From positions 1,537,526 to 1,601,525 of the forward strand of contig NZ_CP108509.1 in NCBI RefSeq assembly GCF_035917275.1: a DNA stretch of 64,000 nt. The letters run 5' to 3'. The first letter of the stretch is position 1; every line of letters begins with the position of its first letter. Shown piece after piece: positions 1-8,455 of this stretch. The notes beneath the pieces are model-generated. The model searched no databases, was not told the origin of the DNA, and saw only the letters and a program-made list of their open reading frames with translations. The translations under genes and the position numbers were made by a program. This stretch comes from Streptomyces sp. NBC_01237. Its GTDB lineage: Bacteria; Actinomycetota; Actinomycetes; Streptomycetales; Streptomycetaceae.

Positions 1-244
1 TGGCCCCCGCGCGCACGGCTGCCGCCACGCACCGCCGGGCGTACTCGTCCCCCGTCTCCCCACCTCGTGGCCGGCGCCCGAACCCTCCGTGGCGGCAGTG
101 GCGCGGGACGCCGCCCGCGTCGAGTTCGCGTTCCAGGATCTCCACCCGGCCGGCGCCCGATGCCGCGAGTTCGGCCCCGGCGCCGAGACCTGCCGGGCCC
201 GCGCCGACGATCAGGACGTCCACGGTGCGTTCGTCGCGGGTCAT
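1..244 (-). CDS. FAD/NAD(P)-binding oxidoreductase, N-terminal part only (runs off left edge)
   Basis: Only the first 81 residues are visible. They open a dinucleotide-binding fold: DVLIVGAGPAGLGAG, with the GxGxxG glycines at residues 14, 16 and 19. The ATG overlaps the stop of the upstream flavoprotein gene in an ATGA, so translation is coupled. In known glycerol 3-phosphate dehydrogenase clusters a second flavoprotein (GlpB-like or HcnB-like) often follows a GlpA-like subunit with a BFD iron-sulfur domain; position and fold fit that role here. The substrate is not visible from the sequence. The gene is cut by the window edge, not shown to be broken. Confidence 0.8.
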   Translation of the reverse strand, partial: MTRDERTVDVLIVGAGPAGLGAGAELAASGAGRVEILERELDAGGVPRHCRHGGFGRRPRGGETGDEYARRCVAAAVRAGA

Positions 245-1650
245 GGCCGGGCCTCCTCGAACAGGGCGCGGACCGCGGGACCGCAGGAGAAGCCCTGGCA
301 GCGGCCGCCCCGGGCGCGGGTGCGGCGGCGCAGCCCGTCCAGGGAGCGGGCCGGGACGGTGGCGTTCAGCGCGTCGCGGATCTCGCCCAGGGTGACGCGT
401 TCGCAGTGGCAGACGATGGTCCCGTACGCCGGGTCCCGGTCGATCAGGTCGGCTCGCAGATAGGGCCGGGGGGACGCTTCGCCGAGGTTGGGCATGGTGA
501 TCCCGGGGAGTTCCCGCGCCGTGCCGAGCTCCAGACCTGTCCTGGTGAGGAGCCCGGTGACATGGGCGCCGATGGCCAGGGAGGCGGTGAGCCCGGTGGA
601 CCGGATGCCGCCGACGGTGACGTACCGCTGGTCCGGGTGGTCCTGGATCCGGTAGTCCTCCTGTCCGGTGGCGGCCCGCAGTCCGGCGTAGACGGCCGTG
701 ACCTCCTCGTCGAGCAGTTCGGGCAGGATGCGCCGGCCCTTCTCCCGGAGGAAGTGGAGGCCGTCCGCGGTGGAGGCGGTGTCGGACTTGTCGCCGAGGT
801 CCTCGGAGGTGGGGCCGAGCAGCACATTGCCGAACACCGTGGGTGCCACCAGAACTCCCTTGCCCGCGGAGGTGGGCACGGGCAGCAGGATGTGGCGCAC
901 GAGGTCGCGGGCGAGCTTGTCGAAGACCATGAGCTGGCCCCGGCGGGGCGTCACGGTGAAGGTGTCGTGGCCCAGGTGCCGGTCGATCTCGTCGGCGTAC
1001 AGCCCTGCGGCGTTGACGAGGTAGCGGGTGCGCAGCGGGCCGCGCGAGGTGGTGAGGGTGTGCGTGTCGGGGCCGGTGTCGATGTGCAGCACCCGGCAGT
1101 CGAGGTGCAGGTGGACTCCGGCCAGGACGGCTTGGGTGGCGTACGCGAGAGGGGTCGTCCAGGGGCAGATGACGCTCTCGTCGGGGACTTCGAGGGCACC
1201 GAGCGCGCCCGGCCCCAGACGCGGTTCCCGGTCGTACAGTTCGTCGGCGTCCAGAAGGCGTGCCGCGTGATAGCCGTTGCGTTCGGCCTTGGCCAACAGG
1301 GCGGGCAGTACGGCGCGTTGTTCGTCGTCCCAGGCGACGAGCAGGGCACCCACACGTTCGACGGGGATGCCGGTGCCGGCGGCGTACTCGGCCAGGAGCC
1401 GCTGCCCCTCGCGTACGAGCCCGGCTTCGAGCGATCCGGGGACGGCGTCGAAACCGGTGTGCAGGATCGCCGTGTTGGCCTTGGAGGTGCCGTTGCCGAT
1501 GTCGTCGGACGCCTCGACGAGCGCGGTGCGCAGCGGGTACTTGGCGAGTTCGCGGGCGATCGCCGTGCCGACGACTCCCCCGCCGATGACGGTGACGTCG
1601 TACGGGTCGCCGTCGGGCAGCTCTCCGGCACGGGTGACGGTGGGTGTCAT
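241..1650 (-). CDS. GlpA-like FAD-dependent glycerol-3-phosphate dehydrogenase with C-terminal BFD [2Fe-2S] domain
   Basis: The 469-residue protein starts with a DAO-type flavin fold (VTVIGGGVVGTAIARELAKY, GxGxxG at 23-28). It ends with a BFD-like [2Fe-2S] domain whose cysteines are C414, C416, C451 and C456 (CHCERV and GRCQGFSCG). This layout is that of GlpA-type glycerol 3-phosphate dehydrogenases, which pass electrons from the flavin to a partner subunit. The ATG overlaps the stop of the kinase gene in an ATGA, and the gene's own stop overlaps the next flavoprotein start, giving a tightly coupled three-gene operon. The family is sure; the exact substrate (glycerol 3-phosphate or another phosphorylated polyol) is inferred from the kinase neighbour. 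Confidence 0.85.
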   Translation of the reverse strand: MTPTVTRAGELPDGDPYDVTVIGGGVVGTAIARELAKYPLRTALVEASDDIGNGTSKANTAILHTGFDAVPGSLEAGLVREGQRLLAEYAAGTGIPVERVGALLVAWDDEQRAVLPALLAKAERNGYHAARLLDADELYDREPRLGPGALGALEVPDESVICPWTTPLAYATQAVLAGVHLHLDCRVLHIDTGPDTHTLTTSRGPLRTRYLVNAAGLYADEIDRHLGHDTFTVTPRRGQLMVFDKLARDLVRHILLPVPTSAGKGVLVAPTVFGNVLLGPTSEDLGDKSDTASTADGLHFLREKGRRILPELLDEEVTAVYAGLRAATGQEDYRIQDHPDQRYVTVGGIRSTGLTASLAIGAHVTGLLTRTGLELGTARELPGITMPNLGEASPRPYLRADLIDRDPAYGTIVCHCERVTLGEIRDALNATVPARSLDGLRRRTRARGGRCQGFSCGPAVRALFEEARP

Positions 1651-3080
1651 GCGTGCTCCAGGAGGGTGTCCACCGCCGCGCGGAATCCGGCCAGCCGCTC
1701 GGCTGCCTCGTCCGCGCCGATCCGGGGTTCGTACACGGCGGTGGGCTCCCACGCGGGCAGCGCCTGCCGGACCGGCAGGCCCGGGTCGAGGCCGAGGCGG
1801 GCGACGGCGCCGACCCCGAGGGCGGTCACGTCGGGCAGCGCGGATACTTCGACGGGGCGTTGCAGCAGGTCCGCCTGGGTCTGCATGAGGAGTGCGGAGC
1901 GGGTCAGTCCGCCGTCGACGCGCAGCGCCGTCAGGGGTGTGCCGAGGTCGGACGCGGCGGCGTCGGCGAGCGCGACGACCTGTGCGGCGATGCCTTCGCA
2001 CAGGGCCCGCACCAGATGGCCCGCCGTGGTGCCCAGACCGAGGCCGGTCACCGAGCCGCGCACGTCGCCGCGCCACCAGGGGGCGGCGAGCCCCGCGAGG
2101 GCGGGGACGAAGGTGACGCCCCCGGCGTCGGGGACGGCGGAGCCGACCGGGTCGAGGTCGGCCGCGCCGGAGATCACGCCGAGATCGGTGAGCCAGCGGA
2201 CGGCGGAGGCCGCGGTGAAGACCTGGCCGTCGAGGCAGTAGCTCGTACGGCCGCCGAGCCGCCAGGCGACACAGCTGACCAGGCCGCTGGAGCCGCGTCG
2301 CGGTCGGTCGCCGGTCTGGGCGAGGAGGAACGCCCCGGTGCCGTAGGTGCATTTGGCCATGCCCGGGTCCAACGCGTTCTGGGCGAGCAGGGCGGCCTGC
2401 TGGTCGACGAGCAGGCCGGTGAGCGGCAGGTCGCCGCCGAACGCGGCGGTGGTGCCCACGGCGGTGTCGGCGTCGACGACGGCGGGCAGCCGCTCGCCTC
2501 CGAGTCCGTAGATCTCCAGGGCCCTGGGCGACCAGTCGACCCGGTCGAGGTCGAGCAGCTGGGTGCGCCCGGCGGTGGCCGCGTCGGTGACGAAAGCGCC
2601 GGTCAGCTGGTGGACGAGCCAGGCGTCGCTGGTGGTGACGACGCCTTCCCGCGTCAGGTTTCGCCGTATCCAGGCCATCTTGGGGGCGGCGAAGTACGGG
2701 TCGAGCGGCAGCCCGGTGAGCTGCTTCAACTCCTCTTCGTGGGAGGAGAGTCGGGCGCAGACGGTTTCGGACCGACGGTCCTGCCAGACGATCGCCTCGG
2801 TGAGCGGGCGGCCGGTGCGGGGGTCCCAGGCGAGAACCGTCTCGCCCTGGTTGGCCAGGCCGACGGCGGCGACCGGTTCGGCCGCTTCGCGCAGTGCCTG
2901 CCGCCCGGCGTCGAGGACCGAACCGAGCAGGTGGGCGGGGTCCGCCTCGACGGCGCCCCCGGCTCCGTACCGGGGCCGGACGGGAGCCGAACCGGAACCG
3001 ATCACCCCGCGCTCGGGGCAGATCACCAGCGCTTTCGTCCCGGACGTCCCCTGGTCGACGGCGAGCACCGGGCCTGACAT
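1647..3080 (-). CDS. FGGY-family carbohydrate kinase, glycerol kinase-like
   Basis: The 477-residue protein has the FGGY fold landmarks of glycerol kinase: VDQGTSGTKALV at the N terminus, AIVWQDRR around residue 95, DQQAALLAQNALDPGMAKCTYGTGAF in the middle, and VDGGLTRS near the end. It would phosphorylate a polyol for oxidation by the flavoprotein encoded downstream. In E. coli GlpK the glycerol-binding pair is Arg83-Glu84 in an NQRET loop; here the loop reads NQGET (residues 77-81), so the arginine is glycine. That weakens a strict call of glycerol as substrate. I chose the ATG at 3080 because GGAG lies five bases upstream; a GTG six bases earlier would overlap that ribosome-binding site. 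Confidence 0.82.
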   Translation of the reverse strand: MSGPVLAVDQGTSGTKALVICPERGVIGSGSAPVRPRYGAGGAVEADPAHLLGSVLDAGRQALREAAEPVAAVGLANQGETVLAWDPRTGRPLTEAIVWQDRRSETVCARLSSHEEELKQLTGLPLDPYFAAPKMAWIRRNLTREGVVTTSDAWLVHQLTGAFVTDAATAGRTQLLDLDRVDWSPRALEIYGLGGERLPAVVDADTAVGTTAAFGGDLPLTGLLVDQQAALLAQNALDPGMAKCTYGTGAFLLAQTGDRPRRGSSGLVSCVAWRLGGRTSYCLDGQVFTAASAVRWLTDLGVISGAADLDPVGSAVPDAGGVTFVPALAGLAAPWWRGDVRGSVTGLGLGTTAGHLVRALCEGIAAQVVALADAAASDLGTPLTALRVDGGLTRSALLMQTQADLLQRPVEVSALPDVTALGVGAVARLGLDPGLPVRQALPAWEPTAVYEPRIGADEAAERLAGFRAAVDTLLEHA

Positions 3081-3448
3081 CGACACTCCAGCTGTACGGC
3101 GGTCCGAGGTGGAACGGAATGGTGATCATTGGTCTTTCACGCACAGAATCGTGCAGACCACGGCATTCGTCAACCCCGGTACGGACACCTTGCCGGAACC
3201 GGAATGTCCCGGCCAACGTCCGTGGAACTACTGCGACTTCAGTATGATCCGCAAAGTCGTCGGGAGATCGGCGCCCGGCGCTCTACACTCACCGCCGAGC
3301 AACAACCGGACTCACCGGAGCAGTTCGCCCTGCGCTGCTCCCTGCCCCCCACGCTGTTGAGGATTCATGACGACCAGACGCACAGCCGCGCCTCGGTGCC
3401 CGGCATCCCGCCTCGCCGCCTTGGACTCTCCGGGGGCGGGGCGATCCG
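3081..3448. other. Divergent intergenic region, 368 bp
   Basis: This stretch separates the minus-strand kinase operon from a plus-strand hypothetical gene and so must hold both promoters. A plausible minus-strand promoter is described separately at 3145-3173. I see no convincing conserved gene in it; open frames here lack ribosome-binding sites and codon bias. Confidence 0.6.
3145..3173 (-). promoter_or_regulatory. Possible promoter of the kinase operon
   Basis: On the minus strand TTGACG (3173-3168) and GATTCT (3150-3145) are separated by 17 bases, a fair sigma-70-type pair. The -10 lies about 65 bases before the kinase ATG. The -10 is weak and no start site is known, so this is a suggestion only. 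Confidence 0.3.
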
Positions 3449-4456
3449 ATGGCCCCCAGTGACTTCCGGCCGGTCTACCACCCCGCGGGCCACGACAACG
3501 AGTTGCGCGGCGCCCTGCAGGATCTGCGGACCGGCCGCTGGGTCTCCATGCGGAATCTGCTGGAGAGCACGCCCGACTGGACCCTGTGGACCCAGCGCAC
3601 CCAGGTCCTCGGAGCGGTGGCCGCGGGTTCCGACGCCGTGCAGGCATGGCTGGGCGAGGAACCGCAGAGCGTCGCCGCGACGGTGATGCACGCCCGGGTC
3701 GTCGTGGAGCGCGCGGTGCGGGCGCACCGGGAACGGCACGCGCGCGCCCAGCAGTTATGGCAGGAGGCGTGGGAGGGCTGCCGGTCGGCCGCGCACGCCT
3801 CGCCCGCCGACCCGGTGCCCTGGATCTGCCTGCTCGCCCTGTCCCAGCTGGATGAACAGCAGCGGCTGGAGGAGCACCGGATGCCGCCTCCGGGGCCGAT
3901 GCTGTTCCCGGGGCCCTGGGGTCTGCTGGCGGAGGCGGACAGGCGTGATCCGTGCAACCGCGAGGCCTATCACCGGATGCTCCAGTTCGTGTACGCCAGA
4001 CAGGGCGGCGGATCACTGTCCGAAGCGGTCAACTTCGTTCAGTGGGCGGCCTCCGGGGCACCGGACGGTTCGCCTCTCCATGTGCTTCCGCTGTACGTCC
4101 GGGTGGAGCGCTACCGCCGTGAGCACGGCGGCGAGAAGGCGCTGGACCTGCACTGGGTCACCGAGGACGGCGAGCGGGACGCCCAACGGGCGCTGCACCT
4201 GTGGTTCTTCCGCACCGATCCGGCCCGACAGTCCCTGCTCGACCTGAACCATCTGGCCCACGCCCTGTGGGGGGCTCTGCAATTCGCCGACGCGGCACCG
4301 GTGTTCAGAGCGCTGGGACCGTACTACACATCGGTCCCGTGGGCGTACCGTACCCGCACGCCCGGTGATCCGGCGGCGGCGGAGGACGTGTTCCTGCGGG
4401 CCCGCAGCCGGAGTCTGACCGCCGCGCCGGATCCCGGAACCGGCCGACGCGGCTGA
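3449..4456 (+). CDS. Conserved-looking hypothetical protein
   Basis: A 335-residue soluble protein that I do not recognise. It starts MAPSDFRPVYHPAGHDNELR behind a GGGGGCGGGG stretch. It is rich in Arg, Trp and aromatic residues, with alternating helical segments such as HARVVVERAVRAHRERHARAQQLWQEAWEGC and repeats of the type A..LWGALQFADAAPVFRALG. This suggests a TPR-like or other all-helical repeat fold. There is no signal peptide or membrane segment. Strong third-position GC bias supports it as a real gene. It stands alone, divergent from the kinase operon and upstream of a permease with its own ribosome-binding site. Confidence 0.75.
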   Translation: MAPSDFRPVYHPAGHDNELRGALQDLRTGRWVSMRNLLESTPDWTLWTQRTQVLGAVAAGSDAVQAWLGEEPQSVAATVMHARVVVERAVRAHRERHARAQQLWQEAWEGCRSAAHASPADPVPWICLLALSQLDEQQRLEEHRMPPPGPMLFPGPWGLLAEADRRDPCNREAYHRMLQFVYARQGGGSLSEAVNFVQWAASGAPDGSPLHVLPLYVRVERYRREHGGEKALDLHWVTEDGERDAQRALHLWFFRTDPARQSLLDLNHLAHALWGALQFADAAPVFRALGPYYTSVPWAYRTRTPGDPAAAEDVFLRARSRSLTAAPDPGTGRRG

Positions 4457-4616
4457 GCGGGCGGTGCCCGTTCCGCTCCTGTCGGCCCTCCCGGTCTCCC
4501 GGTTTTCCCCTCCCGATTCCCCTTCCGCCAGTCTTCCGTCCCTCTTCGTCCCTCACTCCCCCGACTCCGCTTCCTTCCGTGATCCCGTCCCCACCCCCCG
4601 CCCGGAGGTTCTCCCC

Positions 4617-6146
4617 ATGTCCATATCCACCCCCAGCCAGTCGAGCGCGGAGGCCAGTCCGCAGAAGGATGAAGAGCAACGCCTGCGCGAACTCGGCTAT
4701 CAGCCCGTGCTCGCCCGCCGCATGGGCGGCTTCGGCAACTTCGCCATCAGCTTCTCCGTCATCTCGATCCTGTCCGGCTGCATGACGCTGTACGGCTTCG
4801 GCATGTCGACCGGCGGCCCGTCGGTCATGCTCTGGGGCTGGGCCGGTGTCGGCCTGTTCGTGCTCTGCGTCGGCATGGCGCTGGCCGAGGTCACCAGCGC
4901 GTACCCCACCTCCGGTGCGCTGTACTACATGGCCGACCGGCTCGGCGGGCGCAAGTGGGGCTGGTACACCGGCTGGCTGAACCTGCTCGGCCTGCTGGGC
5001 GCGATCGCCGGTATCGACTACGGGGCCGCGCTGTTCACCGGCGCACTGCTGAATCTGCAGTGGGGCTTCGACCCGACGCCCGGCCACACGATGCTGATCT
5101 TCCTCTGCATCCTGCTGCTGCACGCCGTGCTGAACCTGTTCGGTGTCCGTCTGGTCAGTGTGCTGAACTCGATCAGCGTGTGGTGGCACCTCGGCGGCGT
5201 CGCCGTGATCGTCTCCGTACTGGCGATCGTGCCCTCGAACCACCAGTCGCCGTCCTTCGTCTTCACCGAGTTCGTCAATGACACCGGGTGGGACAACCCG
5301 CTGTACGTCGCGGCGATCGGGCTCCTGCTGGCCCAGTACACCTTCTGCGGCTATGACGCCTCGGCCCACCTGTCCGAGGAGACCTCCAACGCCTCGGTGA
5401 CCGCGGCCAAGGGCATCGTCCGCGCGATCTGGGTGTCGTGGGTGGCCGGATTCGTTCTGCTGGCGGGTCTCACCTTCGCGATCCAGGACTACGCGGGCAC
5501 CCAGAACAGTGCCACCGGGGTGCCGCCCGCCCAGATCCTGATCGATGCGCTGGGCACCTCGGGCGCCACGGCCATGCTGCTGATCGTGATCGCGGCGCAG
5601 CTGTTCTGCGGCAACGCCGAGGTCGCCGCCGCCAGCCGGATGGTGTTCGCCTTCAGCCGGGACAACGCGCTGCCGGGCTCCGCGCTGTGGCGCAAGGTGA
5701 GCGCGCGTACCCAGACGCCGGTGCCCGCCGTCTGGCTGTCGGTCTGTGTCGCCGCGCTGCTGGCGGTGCCGTCGCTGTACTCCGCGACCGCGTACGGTGC
5801 GGTGACCGCGATCAACGTCATCGGCATCACACCCGCCTACGCGATCCCGATCTATCTGAAGCTGCGCGCCGGGGACCGGTTCGAGCGCGGCCCGTGGCAC
5901 CTGGGGCGCTGGTCCAAGCCGATCGGCTGGATCGCCGTCGTCTGGGTCGCCATCGTGACGGTGCTGTTCCTGCTGCCGCAGTCCTCGCCGGTGACGATCG
6001 ACTCCATGAACTACGCGTCGATCGCCCTGGTCGCGGTGCTGATACTCGCCACGGTCTGGTGGTTCGTCGCCCGCCGTTCGTACAGCACCCCGTCCAGCTA
6101 CGGGAACGCCCGTGAGCAGGCGGAGATCGCCGAGGGCATCATCTGA
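4617..6146 (+). CDS. APC-superfamily amino acid permease
   Basis: The 509-residue integral membrane protein has about twelve hydrophobic segments. The N-terminal motif LARRMGGFGNFAISFSVISILSGC is followed by the APC signature region ALAEVTSAYPTSGALYYMADRLGG. GYDASAHLSEETSNAS in the middle is typical of the amino acid/choline (ACT, GABA permease-like) branch. It would import an amino acid or choline-like substrate by cation symport. I chose the ATG at 4617 because GGAGG lies at 4604-4608; earlier in-frame codons run through a proline-serine-rich leader without a ribosome-binding site. Substrate cannot be read from the sequence. Confidence 0.88.
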   Translation: MSISTPSQSSAEASPQKDEEQRLRELGYQPVLARRMGGFGNFAISFSVISILSGCMTLYGFGMSTGGPSVMLWGWAGVGLFVLCVGMALAEVTSAYPTSGALYYMADRLGGRKWGWYTGWLNLLGLLGAIAGIDYGAALFTGALLNLQWGFDPTPGHTMLIFLCILLLHAVLNLFGVRLVSVLNSISVWWHLGGVAVIVSVLAIVPSNHQSPSFVFTEFVNDTGWDNPLYVAAIGLLLAQYTFCGYDASAHLSEETSNASVTAAKGIVRAIWVSWVAGFVLLAGLTFAIQDYAGTQNSATGVPPAQILIDALGTSGATAMLLIVIAAQLFCGNAEVAAASRMVFAFSRDNALPGSALWRKVSARTQTPVPAVWLSVCVAALLAVPSLYSATAYGAVTAINVIGITPAYAIPIYLKLRAGDRFERGPWHLGRWSKPIGWIAVVWVAIVTVLFLLPQSSPVTIDSMNYASIALVAVLILATVWWFVARRSYSTPSSYGNAREQAEIAEGII

Positions 6147-6176
6147 TCCGGTGCTGGGCGCGCTCCGGCCGCCTCC

Positions 6177-7004
6177 TCAGTCGAGGAGCAACTGGAGTCC
6201 GCCCAGCACGGTCGCCCCGATCACGATCCGTTCGAAGACCTTCTGGTTGATCCGGTCCACGCACCTGCGCCCGATGTACGCACCGGGGACGACGAACAGC
6301 ACCAGGCACGCGTCCAGCAGCAGCGACCGGGCGTCGATGAGACCCAGGCCCACGCTGAAGGGCACCTTGGACGTGTTGACGATCAGGAAGAACCACGCCG
6401 ATGTGCCAAGGAAGCCCAGCTTCCGGAACCCGGCGGAGAGCAGATAGAGCGACATGACGGGGCCGCCCGCGTTGGCGACCATGGTGGTGAATCCGCCGAG
6501 CACGCCGTAGACGCGCGCCGTGATCCGGCCGCCGCGCGAGGTGCCCCGCCGGCTCTCCGGCCCGGTCGCAGCCTGTTCATCGGTCGGCACCTTCTCATCG
6601 GATTCCGCCTTCGCCTCCGTCCCGGTCCTCGCCGCGACGGCTGACCGCCGGCGCCAGACGGTGACGCCCGACATGAACAGCAGGATCGCGCCGATCGAGG
6701 TCCGTACGGCGGCGTCGTCGGCCCACATCATGTAGAACGTGCCCGCCACCACGCCCACGGCGACGGCGGGGAACAGCCGCAGCAGTGTCGGCCAGTGCGC
6801 GTGACGTCGGTAGACCCGCACGGCGAGGATGTCGCCGGCGATCAGGATCGGGAGCAGCACCCCGGTGGATTCGCGGGCCGGGAGTACGGCCGCGAAGACC
6901 GCGAGGCTGATCGTATTGGCACCGCTGACGGCCGTCTTGGAGAAGCCGACGAGTGTGGATGCCGCCGCGAGCGCGGCCAGTTGCCAGAGTGTGATGGTGT
7001 CCAT
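6177..7004 (-). CDS. TauE/SafE-family membrane transporter (sulfite/anion exporter-like)
   Basis: The 275-residue protein has about eight hydrophobic helices in two halves separated by a charged loop near residues 118-160. The N-terminal half carries LVGFSKTAVSGAN and the second half GGFTTMVANAGGPVMSLYLL, the paired motif of the TauE/SafE (DUF81) family. Members move sulfite, sulfonates or other small organic anions across the membrane. It converges on the amino acid permease gene with a 30-base gap and is divergent from the hybrid regulator gene. There is no clue to its substrate. Confidence 0.85.
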   Translation of the reverse strand: MDTITLWQLAALAAASTLVGFSKTAVSGANTISLAVFAAVLPARESTGVLLPILIAGDILAVRVYRRHAHWPTLLRLFPAVAVGVVAGTFYMMWADDAAVRTSIGAILLFMSGVTVWRRRSAVAARTGTEAKAESDEKVPTDEQAATGPESRRGTSRGGRITARVYGVLGGFTTMVANAGGPVMSLYLLSAGFRKLGFLGTSAWFFLIVNTSKVPFSVGLGLIDARSLLLDACLVLFVVPGAYIGRRCVDRINQKVFERIVIGATVLGGLQLLLD

Positions 7005-7110
7005 GCCGGATCAGATGGTAGACACACACGGTTTTCGGCGGGCGGTCGTGTCATTCCCTGGCGGGCGGCGGGGGGTTTCTGCCTATGCTGCGCCCCCAAG
7101 CGCTCATACG

Positions 7111-7124
7111 AAGCGTTCAAACGA
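7111..7124 (-). promoter_or_regulatory. Candidate operator of the DeoR/LacI hybrid regulator (regulator-side copy)
   Basis: Read on the minus strand this is TCGTTTGAACGCTT, matching 13 of 14 bases with the box at 8355-8368 in front of the ABC operon. It lies 37 bases upstream of the regulator ATG. Its presence in both promoters, in opposite orientation, points to autoregulation plus control of the operon. Confidence 0.55.
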
Positions 7125-7160
7125 ACAGCGAGCGGCAGGAACGGCGAGGGGGCCAGGAGC

Positions 7161-8354
7161 ATGCGGGAGCCGGTGGAACTGAGGCGGCAGCGAATACTGG
7201 CGGTGGTGCGGTCGCGGGGCGCCGTCAAGGTGAGCGTGCTCGCCGCCGAACTGGAGGTCTCGGTGGTCACGGTGCGCCGGGACGTCGAGGAGCTGGCCAG
7301 GGCCGGGCGGTTGCGGCGCGGCCACGGGGTGGCCCGCGCCGCCGGATCCGTCGAGGGGGCGGACGCCCTGCCGGCCGCCCGGCGGGAGGACCCGGCCGGG
7401 GACGGGGACGCGGTCGCCCTGGTCGTACCCGAGCGGCATTCGTATCTGTACGAGACGCTGCACGGCGCGCGCTCGGTGCTGGAGGAGTCCGGGATGCGGA
7501 TCGCCCTGCACATCGCCCCGCAGGCCGTGGGCGCCGAACGGCCGCTGGTGGAACGGGCACTGGCGGGCGGGGCGCGCGGTCTGCTGATCGCTCCGCGGTG
7601 GCGCAGCGCGCTCTCGGAGGAGGCGGACTACGGCTGGCTCGCGGAGGTGGGGGTGCCGACCGTACTGATGGAGCGGCGGCCCCGGCCCGGCAGTGCGCTG
7701 CACGCGCTGGACTCGGTCTGTTCCGACCACTGGTACGGAACGTATCTCGCCGTGGACCATCTGGTGTCGCTGGGCCATCGCCGTATCGTCCTGGCCGCCC
7801 GGAACGACAGCCCGACGGCGCGCACGATCAGGGCGGCTTTCGCCGAGATCGCGGCCGCCCGGCCGGAGGTGGAGGACTGGTCGGTGGTGCTCAGCACCCC
7901 GGACGCGGTGCCGGGTCCGGGGCCGGAGGGGGAGGCCGCGGCCGCCGGGAGCGGGGCCCTCGGCGGTGGGGCGGCGGCGCCGGCCGGTCCGGGTGCCGGG
8001 GACGGCGCGGTCCCGGACCTGCTGTCGGTGCTGCGGGAGCGGCGGGCGACGGGCGCGGTGCTGCACGGCGACGTGGACGCGCTGATGCTGGTCCAGCGGC
8101 TGTCCGAGAACGGGCTGCAGGTGCCGCGCGACTGCTCCGTCGTGGCGTACGACGATGTGGTCGCGGCGCTGGGCAGCACCCCGCTGACCGCGGTGGCGCC
8201 GCCCAAGGCGGAGATCGGGCGGGCTGCCGCGGAGCTGCTCCTGTACCGGTTGAGCGGCGCGGACGGGGCGAGCGGTCCGGTGCGCAGGACGCAGTTGCTG
8301 CCCGCGCTGAAGGTGCGCGGTTCGGCGCTGCGGATCGACCCTCCCCAGGAGTGA
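7161..8354 (+). CDS. Hybrid transcriptional regulator: DeoR-type HTH with LacI/periplasmic-binding-type sensor domain
   Basis: The 397-residue protein has a DeoR-type winged helix at residues 1-57 (RRQRILAVVRSRGAVKVSVLAAELEVSVVTVRRDVEEL). A sugar-binding-protein-like sensor follows from about residue 90, with LacI-type signatures such as GTYLAVDHLVSLGHRRIVLA and the C-terminal VPRDCSVVAYDDV...TAVAPPKAEIG. A glycine/alanine-rich, low-complexity insert (around residues 255-290) interrupts the sensor. Such fusions usually repress the sugar transport operon next to them. The start is the ATG at 7161, preceded by AGGAG and a GAGGGGG stretch. The ABC importer operon begins 101 bases downstream. Confidence 0.88.
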   Translation: MREPVELRRQRILAVVRSRGAVKVSVLAAELEVSVVTVRRDVEELARAGRLRRGHGVARAAGSVEGADALPAARREDPAGDGDAVALVVPERHSYLYETLHGARSVLEESGMRIALHIAPQAVGAERPLVERALAGGARGLLIAPRWRSALSEEADYGWLAEVGVPTVLMERRPRPGSALHALDSVCSDHWYGTYLAVDHLVSLGHRRIVLAARNDSPTARTIRAAFAEIAAARPEVEDWSVVLSTPDAVPGPGPEGEAAAAGSGALGGGAAAPAGPGAGDGAVPDLLSVLRERRATGAVLHGDVDALMLVQRLSENGLQVPRDCSVVAYDDVVAALGSTPLTAVAPPKAEIGRAAAELLLYRLSGADGASGPVRRTQLLPALKVRGSALRIDPPQE

Positions 8355-8368
8355 TCGTTTGACCGCTT
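8355..8368 (+). promoter_or_regulatory. Candidate operator of the DeoR/LacI hybrid regulator (operon-side copy)
   Basis: TCGTTTGACCGCTT begins at the first base after the regulator stop codon and repeats, inverted, the box at 7111-7124 with one mismatch. It lies 88 bases before the solute-binding protein ATG, where the operon promoter must be. Confidence 0.55.
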
Positions 8369-8455
8369 TCATTTTCTTCTGAGCGATCTATTGACCCGTA
8401 CCGATCAGCCGATCAGGATTCCCGTTGTCTCGGACAGGAGCCTCGGGAGGCACCC

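Noticed and set aside
67..2241. Long plus-strand frame of 724 codons opposite the kinase operon
   Set aside because: It is the antisense shadow of two clearly recognised flavoprotein and kinase genes; high GC keeps stop codons rare.
4305..5900. 531-codon minus-strand frame opposite the APC permease
   Set aside because: Repetitive Arg/Gly/Gln/His composition typical of antisense frames of membrane protein genes.
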